Of a stretch of 47,958 nt of DNA, positions 1 through 7,240 are shown piece by piece (within the stretch, counting starts at the first letter, position 1; every line of letters begins with the position of its first letter). Where the stretch lies: assembly GCF_000712595.1 (NCBI RefSeq), contig NZ_JOTN01000026.1, positions 1 to 47,958 on the forward strand, given 5' to 3'. The DNA comes from Bacillus manliponensis. Lineage in GTDB: Bacteria; Bacillota; Bacilli; Bacillales; Bacillaceae_G. The position numbers were made by a program, and so were the translations under genes. The notes beneath the pieces are model-generated. The model searched no databases. It worked only from the letters and a program-made list of their open reading frames with translations, and was not told the DNA's origin.

Positions 1-295
1 CTATTCATTAAGAAATAGTAATAAAAGTTTTAATTATATAAAAAGAGAGAGTTTACCATTGACTTAAAGGGGTAAAAAACCGTCTTCCTGTAGTTCATTC
101 TTTTTATTTTGTAAATAACGAATAGTTTTGTTGTGAGTATTTTATAGTTGCGAAAAAAAGTAAGTATATAATTATTTTTTATGAAATTAGCGTTATTTTT
201 CCTATTGTAAGAGCAACGACATATGATTTTATCCTGCATTAACGTGCTGTAAAACTCCAACCTCAAAACTTAGAGGATTTAGAGAAGTTTAGGTG
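1..295. other. No gene recognised
   Basis: AT-rich stretch at the window edge. The only open frame (minus strand, 78 codons) has no ribosome binding site, is Asn/Lys/Phe/Tyr-rich as expected from random AT-rich DNA, and resembles nothing I know. It may hold promoter or terminator sequence of a gene left of the window. Confidence 0.6.
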
Positions 296-383
296 GAGAT
301 AAACAGCCTGTAAAAGCCCGATTGATTCAACTAACACTCAGTGGGTGATGAAGAAACCCCCCACTGAGTGAAGTTTTACTTTA
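296..383 (+). repeat. Structured intergenic repeat, copy 1
   Basis: About 88 bases that recur at 13761-13846. Shared blocks include GATAAACAGC, GTAAAAGCCCGATTG, CTAACA, TCAGTGG and GAAGTTT. The 3' half folds as a hairpin with arms CACTCAGTGGG and CCCACTGAGTG. In copy 2 one C-G pair of this stem becomes A-T, so the pairing is kept. It probably belongs to a dispersed B. cereus-group repeat family (bcr type); I cannot assign the family number. Confidence 0.7.
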
Positions 384-394
384 GGAACTCATGT

Positions 395-957
395 TTATAC
401 TGGAATATTTAGGATCTTTAATAACATTATCCACCTATTTACAATGTTAGGAAGCGTATGTATTTTATCATCAGTTTGCGGAATGTCATATTGAACATGT
501 TTTAACTCAATATGGTATTCTTCACATATTTCCTCTATAACATTTTGCAATGTAGTTTTTTCGTTTGGATATCTTTCAAATATGTCGTATCCAATTTTCT
601 CTTTAATTACATGCCATATATCTTTTTCGAGTTTATATAGCTTGTAATAATCAATAATATATTCTTCTTTATATGTATATGTCCTTAAATTTTCCACGAT
701 ATTATCGCTATCTATACAATCTATCTTCGCTTTACAATGGTTACATGCTATTGTACCGACTTGCCCATATCGTGAACCGTCATGTTTAAAAAAGCTATCT
801 AATTGATTGTTACAGTTCATGCAAAAAAGTGGTGTGATTTCAACATCTAGTTGAACGCCCCAAACATCACCTCGTACTATAAGGTTAGTATGAAACTCTT
901 CTCATTTTTTCTGCCGTATCGATCCTTTGTTATTCCATCAATTCTCCAAATAGCCAT
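395..957 (-). pseudogene. Frameshifted zinc-ribbon protein, unknown function
   Basis: Not a recognised family. The start is ATG at 957 behind a good AGAGGAG ribosome site and encodes MAIWRIDGITKDRYGRKNE, then runs into a stop. From about base 900 the reading continues in another frame as EEFHTNLIVRGDVWGVQLD and on to the stop at 395. The 563-base span is one base short of a whole number of codons, so a single-base loss near the A-run around 900-908 explains it. The continuous frame starting at 820 would begin inside the first CxxC of a zinc ribbon (FCMNC ... ACNHC), which argues that 820 is not the true start. The C-terminal half is helical and acidic/aromatic. Seen: both frames and the ribosome site. 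Inferred: one broken gene of about 188 codons; a sequencing error is the alternative. Confidence 0.7.
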
Positions 958-1059
958 TTTTGAATCTCCTCTTTCCATAAGGGATTTGGTTATGTTAACT
1001 ACTTTGAAAGTATATATAGATAATTTTAAAGGGTCTACCTATATATTTCTAGGCTATCA

Positions 1060-1236
1060 CTTAATAATGTAGTGCGAAAAGGAGAAATATTAAATGCCTA
1101 TACTAATGATGCTACTATTCAAGGAATCCATTGTTTCTTTGACACTCTTGCATCTGAGCCGCGTTTATCTTCAACAGCAATACAAACTGTAGGGAATAAA
1201 GGCTATGATGGATTTACGATGAGTGTCGTTATGTAA
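1060..1236 (+). pseudogene. 3' remnant of an O-methyltransferase gene
   Basis: Read in the frame of GTG 1072, this encodes LNNVVRKGEILNAY, then GIHCFFDTLASEPRLSSTAI and QTVGNKGYDGFTMSVVM before the stop at 1234. This is the C-terminal end of the predicted O-methyltransferase family (COG4122, YrrM-like), whose members end ...SATAIQTVGSKGYDGF... The NNV of the usual DN-V motif survives. Upstream of about 1060 the frame no longer resembles the family and no Rossmann motif is visible, so the first roughly 75 percent of the gene is missing. It lies between the frameshifted gene on the other strand and satA, a stretch of decayed genes. Confidence 0.7.
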
Positions 1237-1342
1237 TAGTGATGATTTACAGGCATGAAATTTTGTTGATGTTCGAGTTATTTATGTACACCAGTCTCTT
1301 GTTCAACTGGTGAGAAGGGGCTAATGTAAGAGGGGGATAAAG

Positions 1343-1900
1343 ATGGATATTATTATAAAAAAGATAGAATTAGAAGATTTGGAGAATTTAATTGAGATTG
1401 ATGATAGTTTTCACGTTGATTCTAAATTGGTGCTTTCAATGGTCGATAATACAATAGAATATACAGTAAAAGACATACCGAGCTATACAAAAAGCTATTT
1501 AGAAGATCACTATATAGAAAATCAAGAGGATGTGCAAGATTATAGAGAATATATTGATAATCCAAATAAAGTAATGTTTTTGGCGTTTATGAATCGACAC
1601 TTAATTGGACAAGTTATAGTAAAAAGACATTGGAACGGTTTTGCCTATGTGGAAGATATAAAAGTTGATAAACAGTTCCGGAAGCTTGGAGTTGGTAAAA
1701 GATTACTTGAGAAGGTAAAGTTTTGGGCGCAAGCTAATAAAATGCCGGGAATCATGTTAGAGACCCAAACAAATAATGTGGGAGCATGTAAATTTTACGA
1801 AAAATTTGGCTTTGTAATAGGGGGCTTTGATTTTCTTGTATATAAAGGTATTCATGCAGAGAGTGATGAAGCTGCAATATATTGGTATTTGAGATTTTGA
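1343..1900 (+). CDS. satA: GNAT acetyltransferase, SatA streptothricin acetyltransferase type
   Basis: 185 residues. A GNAT enzyme that moves acetyl from acetyl-CoA to an amine; the SatA/YyaR subfamily of Bacillus acetylates the beta-lysine of streptothricin. The acetyl-CoA loop is FRKLGVGKRLLEK at about residues 111-123, preceded by the strand FAYVEDIKVDK and followed by MLETQTNNVGACKFYEKFGF, the typical motif B of the family. The N-terminal IDDSF and YTVKDIPSYTKSYL stretches also match the B. cereus-group SatA pattern as I recall it. ATG is preceded by GGGGGAT. It is monocistronic, with a terminator at 1934. Substrate is inferred from family resemblance. Confidence 0.85.
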   Translation: MDIIIKKIELEDLENLIEIDDSFHVDSKLVLSMVDNTIEYTVKDIPSYTKSYLEDHYIENQEDVQDYREYIDNPNKVMFLAFMNRHLIGQVIVKRHWNGFAYVEDIKVDKQFRKLGVGKRLLEKVKFWAQANKMPGIMLETQTNNVGACKFYEKFGFVIGGFDFLVYKGIHAESDEAAIYWYLRF

Positions 1901-1933
1901 CGTTTTAAGAAACGTTTCTGGTAAAATAAATTC

Positions 1934-1977
1934 AAAGCGTATTTTCTTTTATGATATGCTTTTATGTTTTTTTTTAA
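1934..1977 (+). terminator. Rho-independent terminator of satA
   Basis: Arms AAAGCGTAT and ATATGCTTT (one G-U pair) around an 11-base loop, followed closely by a run of nine T. Confidence 0.75.
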
Positions 1978-2272
1978 TCCTTAAATATTTTTGCTGGGCA
2001 GAATGTTTCTAGGGAAAAGAATGATGTTAGGTGGTAACAGTCTATTGTATTACTTTTACAAGTAGGAAAGCATATAAATAAAAAAAGATTTTTTCGAAAT
2101 AATAAGAGGAAATATGTCTAATATGTGAACAATAACTACTGCTATATAGAAGAGAAATTGTGTAATCTGCATGTTTCAAGTTTCATTTTTGCGTTCAATT
2201 TGATAAAATGGACAAGTTGACATAAAACATGTTTTACAATGTGGAAATAAGCATAAAGGAAAGATGATAAGC
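1978..2272. other. Intergenic region upstream of ctaB
   Basis: No gene seen. TTGACA occurs at 2217-2222 but no convincing -10 at the right spacing follows, so the ctaB promoter is not resolved. AAAGGAAAG at 2255-2263 is the ribosome site of ctaB. Confidence 0.4.
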
Positions 2273-3214
2273 ATGCAAAGTATGAGAAAGAAGGAAATGA
2301 GTGTTGATATAGAAGCTGTATCACATTCGAAACGAACGTTGATGACGGTGTTTTCAGAGACCGTTAAAATGGGGATTGTAAAGTCGAATACACTTGCAAT
2401 GGTTGCTGGTCTAACGCTAGCGCTATATGTATATGATATAAATCCGCTTAATAAAATGTTAGAAATTGTTTGTGCAATTGTTGGTTCATTTTTAATCATT
2501 GGTGCAGCAGGTGCATTTAATAACTTATATGATCGTGATATTGATTCGATTATGGAGAGAACAAAAGGTAGACCAACTGTTGTTGGTGAGATTCCGTTAA
2601 AAGTTGTATTATGGCTTGGAATTTCAATGACAATTCTTGGCGGAGTATCATTAGCAATTGCAAGCCCAATGGCTTCATTTTTAGGACTACTTGGATTATT
2701 TTTATATATCTTCCCATATACAATGTGGACGAAGAGAAGAACAGTTTATAATACTGAGGTTGGAAGTATTTCTGGTGCGATGCCTCCATTAATTGGATGG
2801 GCGGCCATTCATCCAGATATTATGCATCCAGCAGTGTTAGGTTTGTTCGTAACGATGGTCATTTGGCAAATGCCTCACTTTTATGCAATTGCGATTCGCA
2901 AGCATGATGACTATAAAGCAGCAAATGTGCCAATGTTACCTGTCGTAAAAGGTACGAAGCGCACATATATGCAAACAAATGTATACTTGTTTGCATTAGT
3001 ATTATCTAGTTTTCTATTTCAATCAGTAAGTATCGTTCTAACAGTTATTGCACTTGTATTGAACATGGCGTGGTTTATATTAAGTATTTATGGATATCGT
3101 AAAATGGGTGCTGAAAAATGGGCAAACGTTATGTTTGTTTTCTCGATTATTCATCTTACGGTTCTGTTAGTAGTTGTTATTGCGTTTTCTCTTATTGGTG
3201 TTTTCTTTTTTTAA
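2273..3214 (+). CDS. ctaB: Protoheme IX farnesyltransferase (heme O synthase)
   Basis: UbiA-superfamily integral membrane enzyme that adds farnesyl to heme B to make heme O, the precursor of heme A for cytochrome aa3 oxidases. About eight or nine hydrophobic segments. Both Asp-rich prenyl-diphosphate/Mg motifs are visible: NNLYDRDIDSIMERTKGRP (N-x3-D-x3-D) near residue 85 and the second cytosolic loop with HFYAIAIRKHDDYKAANVPM. Three in-frame ATGs occur; 2273 lies 9 bases after AAAGGAAAG and is preferred over 2264, which touches it. It stands alone between satA and a SpoVS gene, not beside ctaA, which fits the extra copy (CtaB1 type) that I recall in the B. cereus group. Confidence 0.93.
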   Translation: MQSMRKKEMSVDIEAVSHSKRTLMTVFSETVKMGIVKSNTLAMVAGLTLALYVYDINPLNKMLEIVCAIVGSFLIIGAAGAFNNLYDRDIDSIMERTKGRPTVVGEIPLKVVLWLGISMTILGGVSLAIASPMASFLGLLGLFLYIFPYTMWTKRRTVYNTEVGSISGAMPPLIGWAAIHPDIMHPAVLGLFVTMVIWQMPHFYAIAIRKHDDYKAANVPMLPVVKGTKRTYMQTNVYLFALVLSSFLFQSVSIVLTVIALVLNMAWFILSIYGYRKMGAEKWANVMFVFSIIHLTVLLVVVIAFSLIGVFFF

Positions 3215-3224
3215 TGAATAATTG

Positions 3225-3262
3225 TAAGCGAGGTGAGAACATGTTCTTGCCTCGCTTTTTTA
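3225..3262 (+). terminator. Terminator of ctaB
   Basis: Stem AAGCGAGG / CCTCGCTT with a 16-base loop, then a T-run interrupted once. Confidence 0.85.
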
Positions 3263-3274
3263 TTTTCAAAAACG

Positions 3275-3303
3275 GCAGGAGCAATATAAAAAGTAGCGAA
3301 TGA
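3275..3303 (+). promoter_or_regulatory. Sigma-H-type promoter of spoVS
   Basis: GCAGGAGCA, 11 bases, then AGCGAAT. This fits the sigma-H consensus RnAGGAwww-N11/12-RnnGAAT. B. subtilis spoVS is known to be read by sigma-H. The start codon follows about 100 bases downstream. Confidence 0.6.
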
Positions 3304-3400
3304 ATATAATAATGTGTTTGCTTTGGATATGAATAGTGGTGAAAGTTACATTCCTTTTCATAACCTAACAAGTTGACTAAACAATAGGGGGAGCATTTAC

Positions 3401-3676
3401 ATGGAAAATGTATTGAAAGTATCATCGAAATCGAGTCCCAATTCAGTCGCAGGTGCAATTGCAGGTGTAGTAAGAGAGCAAGGCCATACAGAAATTCAAG
3501 TAGTGGGAGCAGGTGCTCTAAACCAGGCGATTAAAGCAATTGCGATTGCCAGAGGATTTGTAGCTCCTAGTGGAATTGATTTAGTTCTTGTTCCAGCATT
3601 CCAAGATATTTCAATTGATCAACAAGAAAAAACAGCAATTAAGTTAGTTGTGGGACCTAGAAAAAATAGAGGTTAG
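3401..3676 (+). CDS. spoVS: SpoVS-family stage V sporulation protein (Alba-like)
   Basis: 91 residues, nearly all one SpoVS domain. The sequences KVSSKSSPNSVAGAIAGVV and GAGALNQAIKAIAIARGFVA are the family signature. SpoVS is a small dimeric Alba-fold protein that influences spore coat/cortex stages and septation in B. subtilis. Here GHTEIQVVGAGAL and LVLVPAFQDISIDQQEKTAI differ from B. subtilis SpoVS, so this is possibly one of several paralogues in the B. cereus group rather than the strict orthologue. Ribosome site AGGGGGAG. It is monocistronic between two terminators and has a sigma-H-type promoter. Confidence 0.9.
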   Translation: MENVLKVSSKSSPNSVAGAIAGVVREQGHTEIQVVGAGALNQAIKAIAIARGFVAPSGIDLVLVPAFQDISIDQQEKTAIKLVVGPRKNRG

Positions 3677-3701
3677 AAAAGGTTACGGATATAAGAGTAT
3701 G

Positions 3702-3743
3702 AACGAAATCCCCCATTGTAACTTTGCGATGGGGGATTTCGTT
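3702..3743 (+). terminator. Terminator of spoVS
   Basis: Perfect 15-bp arms AACGAAATCCCCCAT / ATGGGGGATTTCGTT. The T-run is short, so it may act mostly through the very stable stem. Confidence 0.8.
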
Positions 3744-3800
3744 TGAAAAGAAGACGCTTTGTTCTGTGATAAGAGCTTGACAAAAGGGTGTGTAAAAATA

Positions 3801-4511
3801 GTGCGGGCAGTAATATTTGATTTAGACGGAACGTTATTAGATCGAGATCATTCATTAAAACGATTTATTTGTGACCAGTATGAGCGGCACTATAATCAAC
3901 TAAGGCATATAGAAAAAGAAGAATACATAGAAAGATTTCTGGAGTTAGATTATCGTGGCTATGTTTGGAAAGATAAAGTGTATAAGCAATTATGTGAAGA
4001 GTATGATATTACTTGTTTAACGTCAGAGCAATTGTTAGAGGATTACATCCAAAACTTTCAGCATCACTGCACTTCGTTTCCTAATATGAAACAAGTACTG
4101 CAAGAACTAAAAAGTAAAGGGATATTGTTAGGAATGATTACAAATGGATTCACTGAATTTCAGCGTCTAAATATACGCGCATTACAGATTGAACAATATA
4201 TGGACGTTATATTGGTTTCAGAGGAAGAAGGTCTGAAAAAGCCCGAACCTGAAATTTTTATGAGAGCATTGCGGCGGTTAGGTGTTACAGCAAAAGAAAG
4301 TATATATGTCGGTGATCATCCAGAGAATGATGTAATCGGGGCGAGAAATGTAGGGATGCATGCGGTATGGAAGAAAGATATGTTTTGGGGAACACCGTTT
4401 ACAGATGAGTATGTCATTGATGATTTACAGGAATTACTTTCAATTGTTTCTAAACTACAAGAGAGAAAAACAGCAGGAGATGTATTTTATGGACAAACAA
4501 GTAGTGATTGA
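3801..4511 (+). CDS. HAD-family hydrolase (putative phosphatase)
   Basis: About 236 residues from GTG 3801, chosen because the HAD motif I starts four residues later; the longer frame from 3759 adds residues with no family match. Motif I is FDLDGTLLD (nucleophile and acid/base Asp), motif II is MITNGFTEFQ (Thr), motif III is the Lys in EGLKKPEPEIF and motif IV is VGDHPENDVIG. The helical cap between motifs I and II makes it subfamily I, YjjG/PGP-like, acting on small phosphate esters, possibly nucleotides. The ribosome site is poor (AAGGGTG). Substrate unknown. Confidence 0.85.
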   Translation: MRAVIFDLDGTLLDRDHSLKRFICDQYERHYNQLRHIEKEEYIERFLELDYRGYVWKDKVYKQLCEEYDITCLTSEQLLEDYIQNFQHHCTSFPNMKQVLQELKSKGILLGMITNGFTEFQRLNIRALQIEQYMDVILVSEEEGLKKPEPEIFMRALRRLGVTAKESIYVGDHPENDVIGARNVGMHAVWKKDMFWGTPFTDEYVIDDLQELLSIVSKLQERKTAGDVFYGQTSSD

Positions 4512-4603
4512 AGAATACACGGAAAGCAAAGAAATATGAAAAAGAATAAATTTTATATGTAGAAATAGATGGAATTTATAATATTAAAACAGGAGGAATA
4601 AGT

Positions 4604-4951
4604 TTGAAACATATTATGGGCTTATATGACGAACCCTTCCAATCGATTAAAGAAGGAAAGAAAGTATACGAAGTAAGGTTAAATGATGAAAAGAGACGAA
4701 AGCTTCACATTGGAGATACCATTGAGTTTATTAGAGTACCAGAAAATGATGAAGCATTACAAGTAGAAGTAATAGGAATTCGGAAATATGATACATTTCA
4801 AGAAATGTACGAAGATATCCCGTTTCACTTGTTTGATTGCGAAGGTTGGACGATGGACGAAATGATTGATGGAACGTATGAAATCTATACAAAAGAACAA
4901 GAGAAGCAGTGGGGGACATTAGCAATTCAAATACAAAAAATAGAAAAATGA
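4604..4951 (+). CDS. ASCH-domain protein
   Basis: 115 residues from TTG behind AGGAGGA, which clearly sets the start. The opening MGLYDEPFQSIKEGKKVYEV and RLNDEKRRKLHIGDTIEF are the ASCH/PUA-like beta-barrel signature: a Lys-Glu-R-L patch followed by a GD-I-F strand. ASCH domains bind RNA or modified nucleosides; some are amidohydrolases on acetylated cytidine. No partner gene nearby hints at a substrate. Function unknown beyond the fold. Confidence 0.8.
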   Translation: MKHIMGLYDEPFQSIKEGKKVYEVRLNDEKRRKLHIGDTIEFIRVPENDEALQVEVIGIRKYDTFQEMYEDIPFHLFDCEGWTMDEMIDGTYEIYTKEQEKQWGTLAIQIQKIEK

Positions 4952-5063
4952 CTGTTTGGACAGGCTTATGTAACCAAGAATCTTCTGCAAACAGTTTATA
5001 ATTCTCATAACAGTACTCATGATATTCTCTTTCTTCTTTTCTGATTCGTTCAATTCGATTCAT
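4949..5063 (-). pseudogene. N-terminal remnant of a SAM methyltransferase gene
   Basis: From ATG 5063 (behind ATGAGGGAT) the frame reads MNRIERIRKEEREYHEYCYE, then NYKLFAEDSWLHKPVQTV. From memory this is the start of a B. cereus-group class I SAM-dependent methyltransferase; the SAM-binding domain should follow. Instead the frame runs at once into antisense of the ASCH gene and loses resemblance. The break falls at the ASCH stop codon. Alternatively it is a small unrelated protein of up to 114 residues. Confidence 0.4.
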
Positions 5064-5092
5064 CTTATCCCTCATTCTTATAGTTTAAGATG

Positions 5093-5120
5093 AAAAAAGG
5101 CCGTTGTTACACGACCTTTT
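5093..5120 (-). terminator. Terminator of ade
   Basis: On the minus strand AAAAGG-T-CGT / ACG-G-CCTTTT followed by two more T; it overlaps the ade stop codon. Confidence 0.65.
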
Positions 5121-6855
5121 CAATTGTTTCTGCATGTTGTGCAACTGGTATATGTGTAAAGCTGACAACATCAAACAACCCATCTGTTGTCATTTTTATG
5201 TTTGGAATAACTGGTAACGATAAAAATGATAATGTTAAGAAGGAATTAAATTCACCTGTTGCTTGAAGTACTTGTAAACTGTTATCGAGTTGCTTTATTT
5301 TTTCGTAAATAGAAGGTGCTTGTTCTTCAGACATTAATCCCGCTACCGGAAGGGAAAGGTTAGCAAGCACTTGACCGTTTTTAATAACGACCATATCACC
5401 TTGCATGTTTTCGATAGCATGAATTGCTGCGAGTATATCGTCATCATTTGTTCCAACCACAATGATATTGTGGGAATCGTGAGCAACAGTTGTTGCGATA
5501 GCACCGCTTTTTAGGCAGAATCCTTTTACAATCCCAACGCCAATTTGTCCGCTTGCTTTATGTCTTTCAATGACCGCAATTTTTAATTGATCGTGTTCAG
5601 TTGATGGGATGAAATAACCATGTTTTGTAGTGACTCTTTCTATAAGGTGCTTCGTCACAAGTTGATTCGGAATAATGCTAATGATGTTTGCCATTTGAGT
5701 GCCAGTCATATGAATTTGTAAGTCTTGCTTCGTTACAGGAGCAAGATTGACAGAATTGACGGCAGTATCTTTTGTTTTTACTACTTTTTCTGAGCCAACA
5801 TATTTGCCATTTTCAGCAACGAGTTTTCCTTTTTGGAACACTTTTGTAATCGAAAATGCTTCTAAATCATCGATAAATAGTAAGTCAGCCTCGTATCCAG
5901 GCGCAATTGCCCCTTTTGTTTGAAAACCATAGCACTGCGCGGCATGTAGGCTTGCCATCGAAATGGCTGTAATTGGAGATAGTCCATTTTCAATAGCGAG
6001 TCGAACGTTATAGTCAACGCTACCTTCCTCTATTAAATCATCTAAATGTTTATCGTCTGTACAAAATAGACAGCGGTGTGCATTTTGTTCTGTTACACCT
6101 TCTAGTAATGCTTTTACATTTTTAGCAACAGATCCTTCGCGAAGCATTACGTACATGCCGCGGCGTAAGCGATCTAACATTTCTTCTTTCGTTGTACATT
6201 CATGGTCTGTTGTAATGCCGGCAGCGCAGTAAACGTTAATTTGCTGTGCACTAAGACCAGCTCCGTGACCATCGATTTGTGATGTTAATGTCAACTTATT
6301 TAACATCTCTTCTTTTGCTTCAAAAACTGCTGGGAAATCCATCACTTCAGCAAGTCCAAGTACACGTGGGTGCTGTAAAAAAGGTGCTAAATGTTCGGCG
6401 TGTAATACTGCTCCAGCACGTTCAAACGATGTAGCAGGAACGCAAGAAGGTAACATAATACGCACGTCTAGAGGAATGTCATCTGACATGTCTAACATAT
6501 ATTGAATGCCGGATGCACCAAGTACATTAGCAATTTCATGAGGATCGGCAATAACTGTTGTTACACCGTGAGGAAGAACAACTTTTGCAAATTGCTCTGG
6601 TGTAACCATAGAAGATTCAATATGTACGTGAGCATCAATCAACCCAGGGCATACATATTGGTTGTTTGCATCGATTTCGACTTTTCCACGAAATGAGCCA
6701 ATTCCAACAATCATACCGTCTGTAATAGCGATATCACCACTTGTAATTTCTTTCGTAAATACATTTACAATTTGTGCGTTGCGAATAACTGTATCCGCTA
6801 TTTCTGTTCCATTTGCAACAGAGATGTATTGTTTTAAAGTTTGTTTATTTACCAA
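5107..6855 (-). CDS. ade: Adenine deaminase
   Basis: About 582 residues; B. subtilis AdeC has 577. A metal-dependent amidohydrolase that deaminates adenine to hypoxanthine for purine salvage. Metal-ligand motifs in order: PGLIDAHVHIESSMVTP, VTTVIADPHEIANV, DGHGAG, TTDHECTTKEEML and CTDDKHLDD. The C-terminal third carries the adenine-deaminase-specific domain with VAHDSHNIIVVGTNDDD. The start is TTG 6855 (LVNKQTLKQYIS), 10 bases after AAGGAG; a GTG nine bases earlier sits directly on the ribosome site. The leader contains a purine riboswitch (6920-6986). It is monocistronic, divergent from the feu operon. Confidence 0.95.
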   Translation of the reverse strand: MVNKQTLKQYISVANGTEIADTVIRNAQIVNVFTKEITSGDIAITDGMIVGIGSFRGKVEIDANNQYVCPGLIDAHVHIESSMVTPEQFAKVVLPHGVTTVIADPHEIANVLGASGIQYMLDMSDDIPLDVRIMLPSCVPATSFERAGAVLHAEHLAPFLQHPRVLGLAEVMDFPAVFEAKEEMLNKLTLTSQIDGHGAGLSAQQINVYCAAGITTDHECTTKEEMLDRLRRGMYVMLREGSVAKNVKALLEGVTEQNAHRCLFCTDDKHLDDLIEEGSVDYNVRLAIENGLSPITAISMASLHAAQCYGFQTKGAIAPGYEADLLFIDDLEAFSITKVFQKGKLVAENGKYVGSEKVVKTKDTAVNSVNLAPVTKQDLQIHMTGTQMANIISIIPNQLVTKHLIERVTTKHGYFIPSTEHDQLKIAVIERHKASGQIGVGIVKGFCLKSGAIATTVAHDSHNIIVVGTNDDDILAAIHAIENMQGDMVVIKNGQVLANLSLPVAGLMSEEQAPSIYEKIKQLDNSLQVLQATGEFNSFLTLSFLSLPVIPNIKMTTDGLFDVVSFTHIPVAQHAETIEKVV

Positions 6856-6879
6856 GATGTTCACGCTCCTTTTTATATA

Positions 6880-6925
6880 TACGAGAATAAAAAGGAGAAT
6901 ACATCCACCTTCATTTATTCTCGTA
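6880..6925 (-). promoter_or_regulatory. Expression platform of the ade riboswitch
   Basis: Arms TTTATTCTCGTA (6914-6925) and TACGAGAATAAA (6880-6891) are a perfect 12-bp inverted repeat. The first arm includes the 3' strand of aptamer helix P1, so P1 and this long stem exclude each other. Inside it, 6892-6911 forms a shorter hairpin followed by a T-run in the minus direction, a likely terminator. This layout suits ligand-dependent switching; which state is ON cannot be settled by eye. Confidence 0.65.
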
Positions 6926-6986
6926 GTCAAGCCATTTACGGTAGCTTGGTAGAAACTTGTAGGCCATATCCCTACGATTATACGAG
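6920..6986 (-). ncRNA. Purine riboswitch aptamer, guanine class (C at the specificity base)
   Basis: On the minus strand: P1 CTCGTA/TACGAG; J1/2 TAAT; P2 CGTAGG/CCTAC; loop 2 GATATGG; J2/3 AGTTTCTACC; P3 CAAGC/GGCTTG; loop 3 CCGTAAAT. These are the conserved core and loop-loop kissing bases of the purine riboswitch. The base before the 3' strand of P1 (GAC|TACG) corresponds to position 74 of the B. subtilis xpt aptamer and is C, which pairs with guanine; adenine-sensing members have U. It lies 65 bases upstream of the ade start. Confidence 0.93.
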
Positions 6987-7240
6987 ATGCTTTTGTTTAA
7001 TTTTAAATATTTTAACGATTATGTTAGGAAAATGCAAGTCTTTTAAAATTTTTAAAATGTTTCTTGAAATAAAAAAAGAAGAGTAGTATATTAATAACGA
7101 AAATCATTATCAATTAAAATAGAGAGAAGGTAATGAAGGTATGTTTGTATCAGGGGTAGGGTGAAGCGATTATTTAACAACATGAACTAAATCTTATATT
7201 CTGTACATTTTTATATTAAAGATAAAGGGGATTATAAAAA
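6987..7240. other. Divergent ade / feuA intergenic region
   Basis: Beyond the riboswitch and Fur box, I see no gene. It must hold the divergent promoters of ade (leftward) and feuA (rightward). Confidence 0.5.
7094..7114 (+). promoter_or_regulatory. Fur box of the feu operon
   Basis: ATAACGAAAATCATTATCAAT matches the Bacillus Fur box core (TGATAATNATTATCA) at most positions, with the right half ATCATTATCA strongest. It lies upstream of feuA, so iron-repressed expression is expected. Confidence 0.75.

Noticed and set aside
30-266. 78-codon minus-strand frame at the left edge
   Set aside because: No ribosome site, composition of random AT-rich DNA, no resemblance to any family.
851-1072. 73-codon plus-strand frame
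   Set aside because: Its first part is antisense to the frameshifted zinc-ribbon gene and its end overlaps the methyltransferase remnant in the wrong frame.
2217-2240. TTGACA as the ctaB promoter -35
   Set aside because: No acceptable -10 at 16-18 bases; TACAAT is only 13 bases away.
2176-2499. Minus-strand frame over the start of ctaB
   Set aside because: Antisense shadow of a well-supported gene; no ribosome site.
6502-7086. Several plus-strand frames opposite ade and its leader
   Set aside because: They lie over the riboswitch and the ade N-terminus; no ribosome sites; explained by the minus-strand gene.
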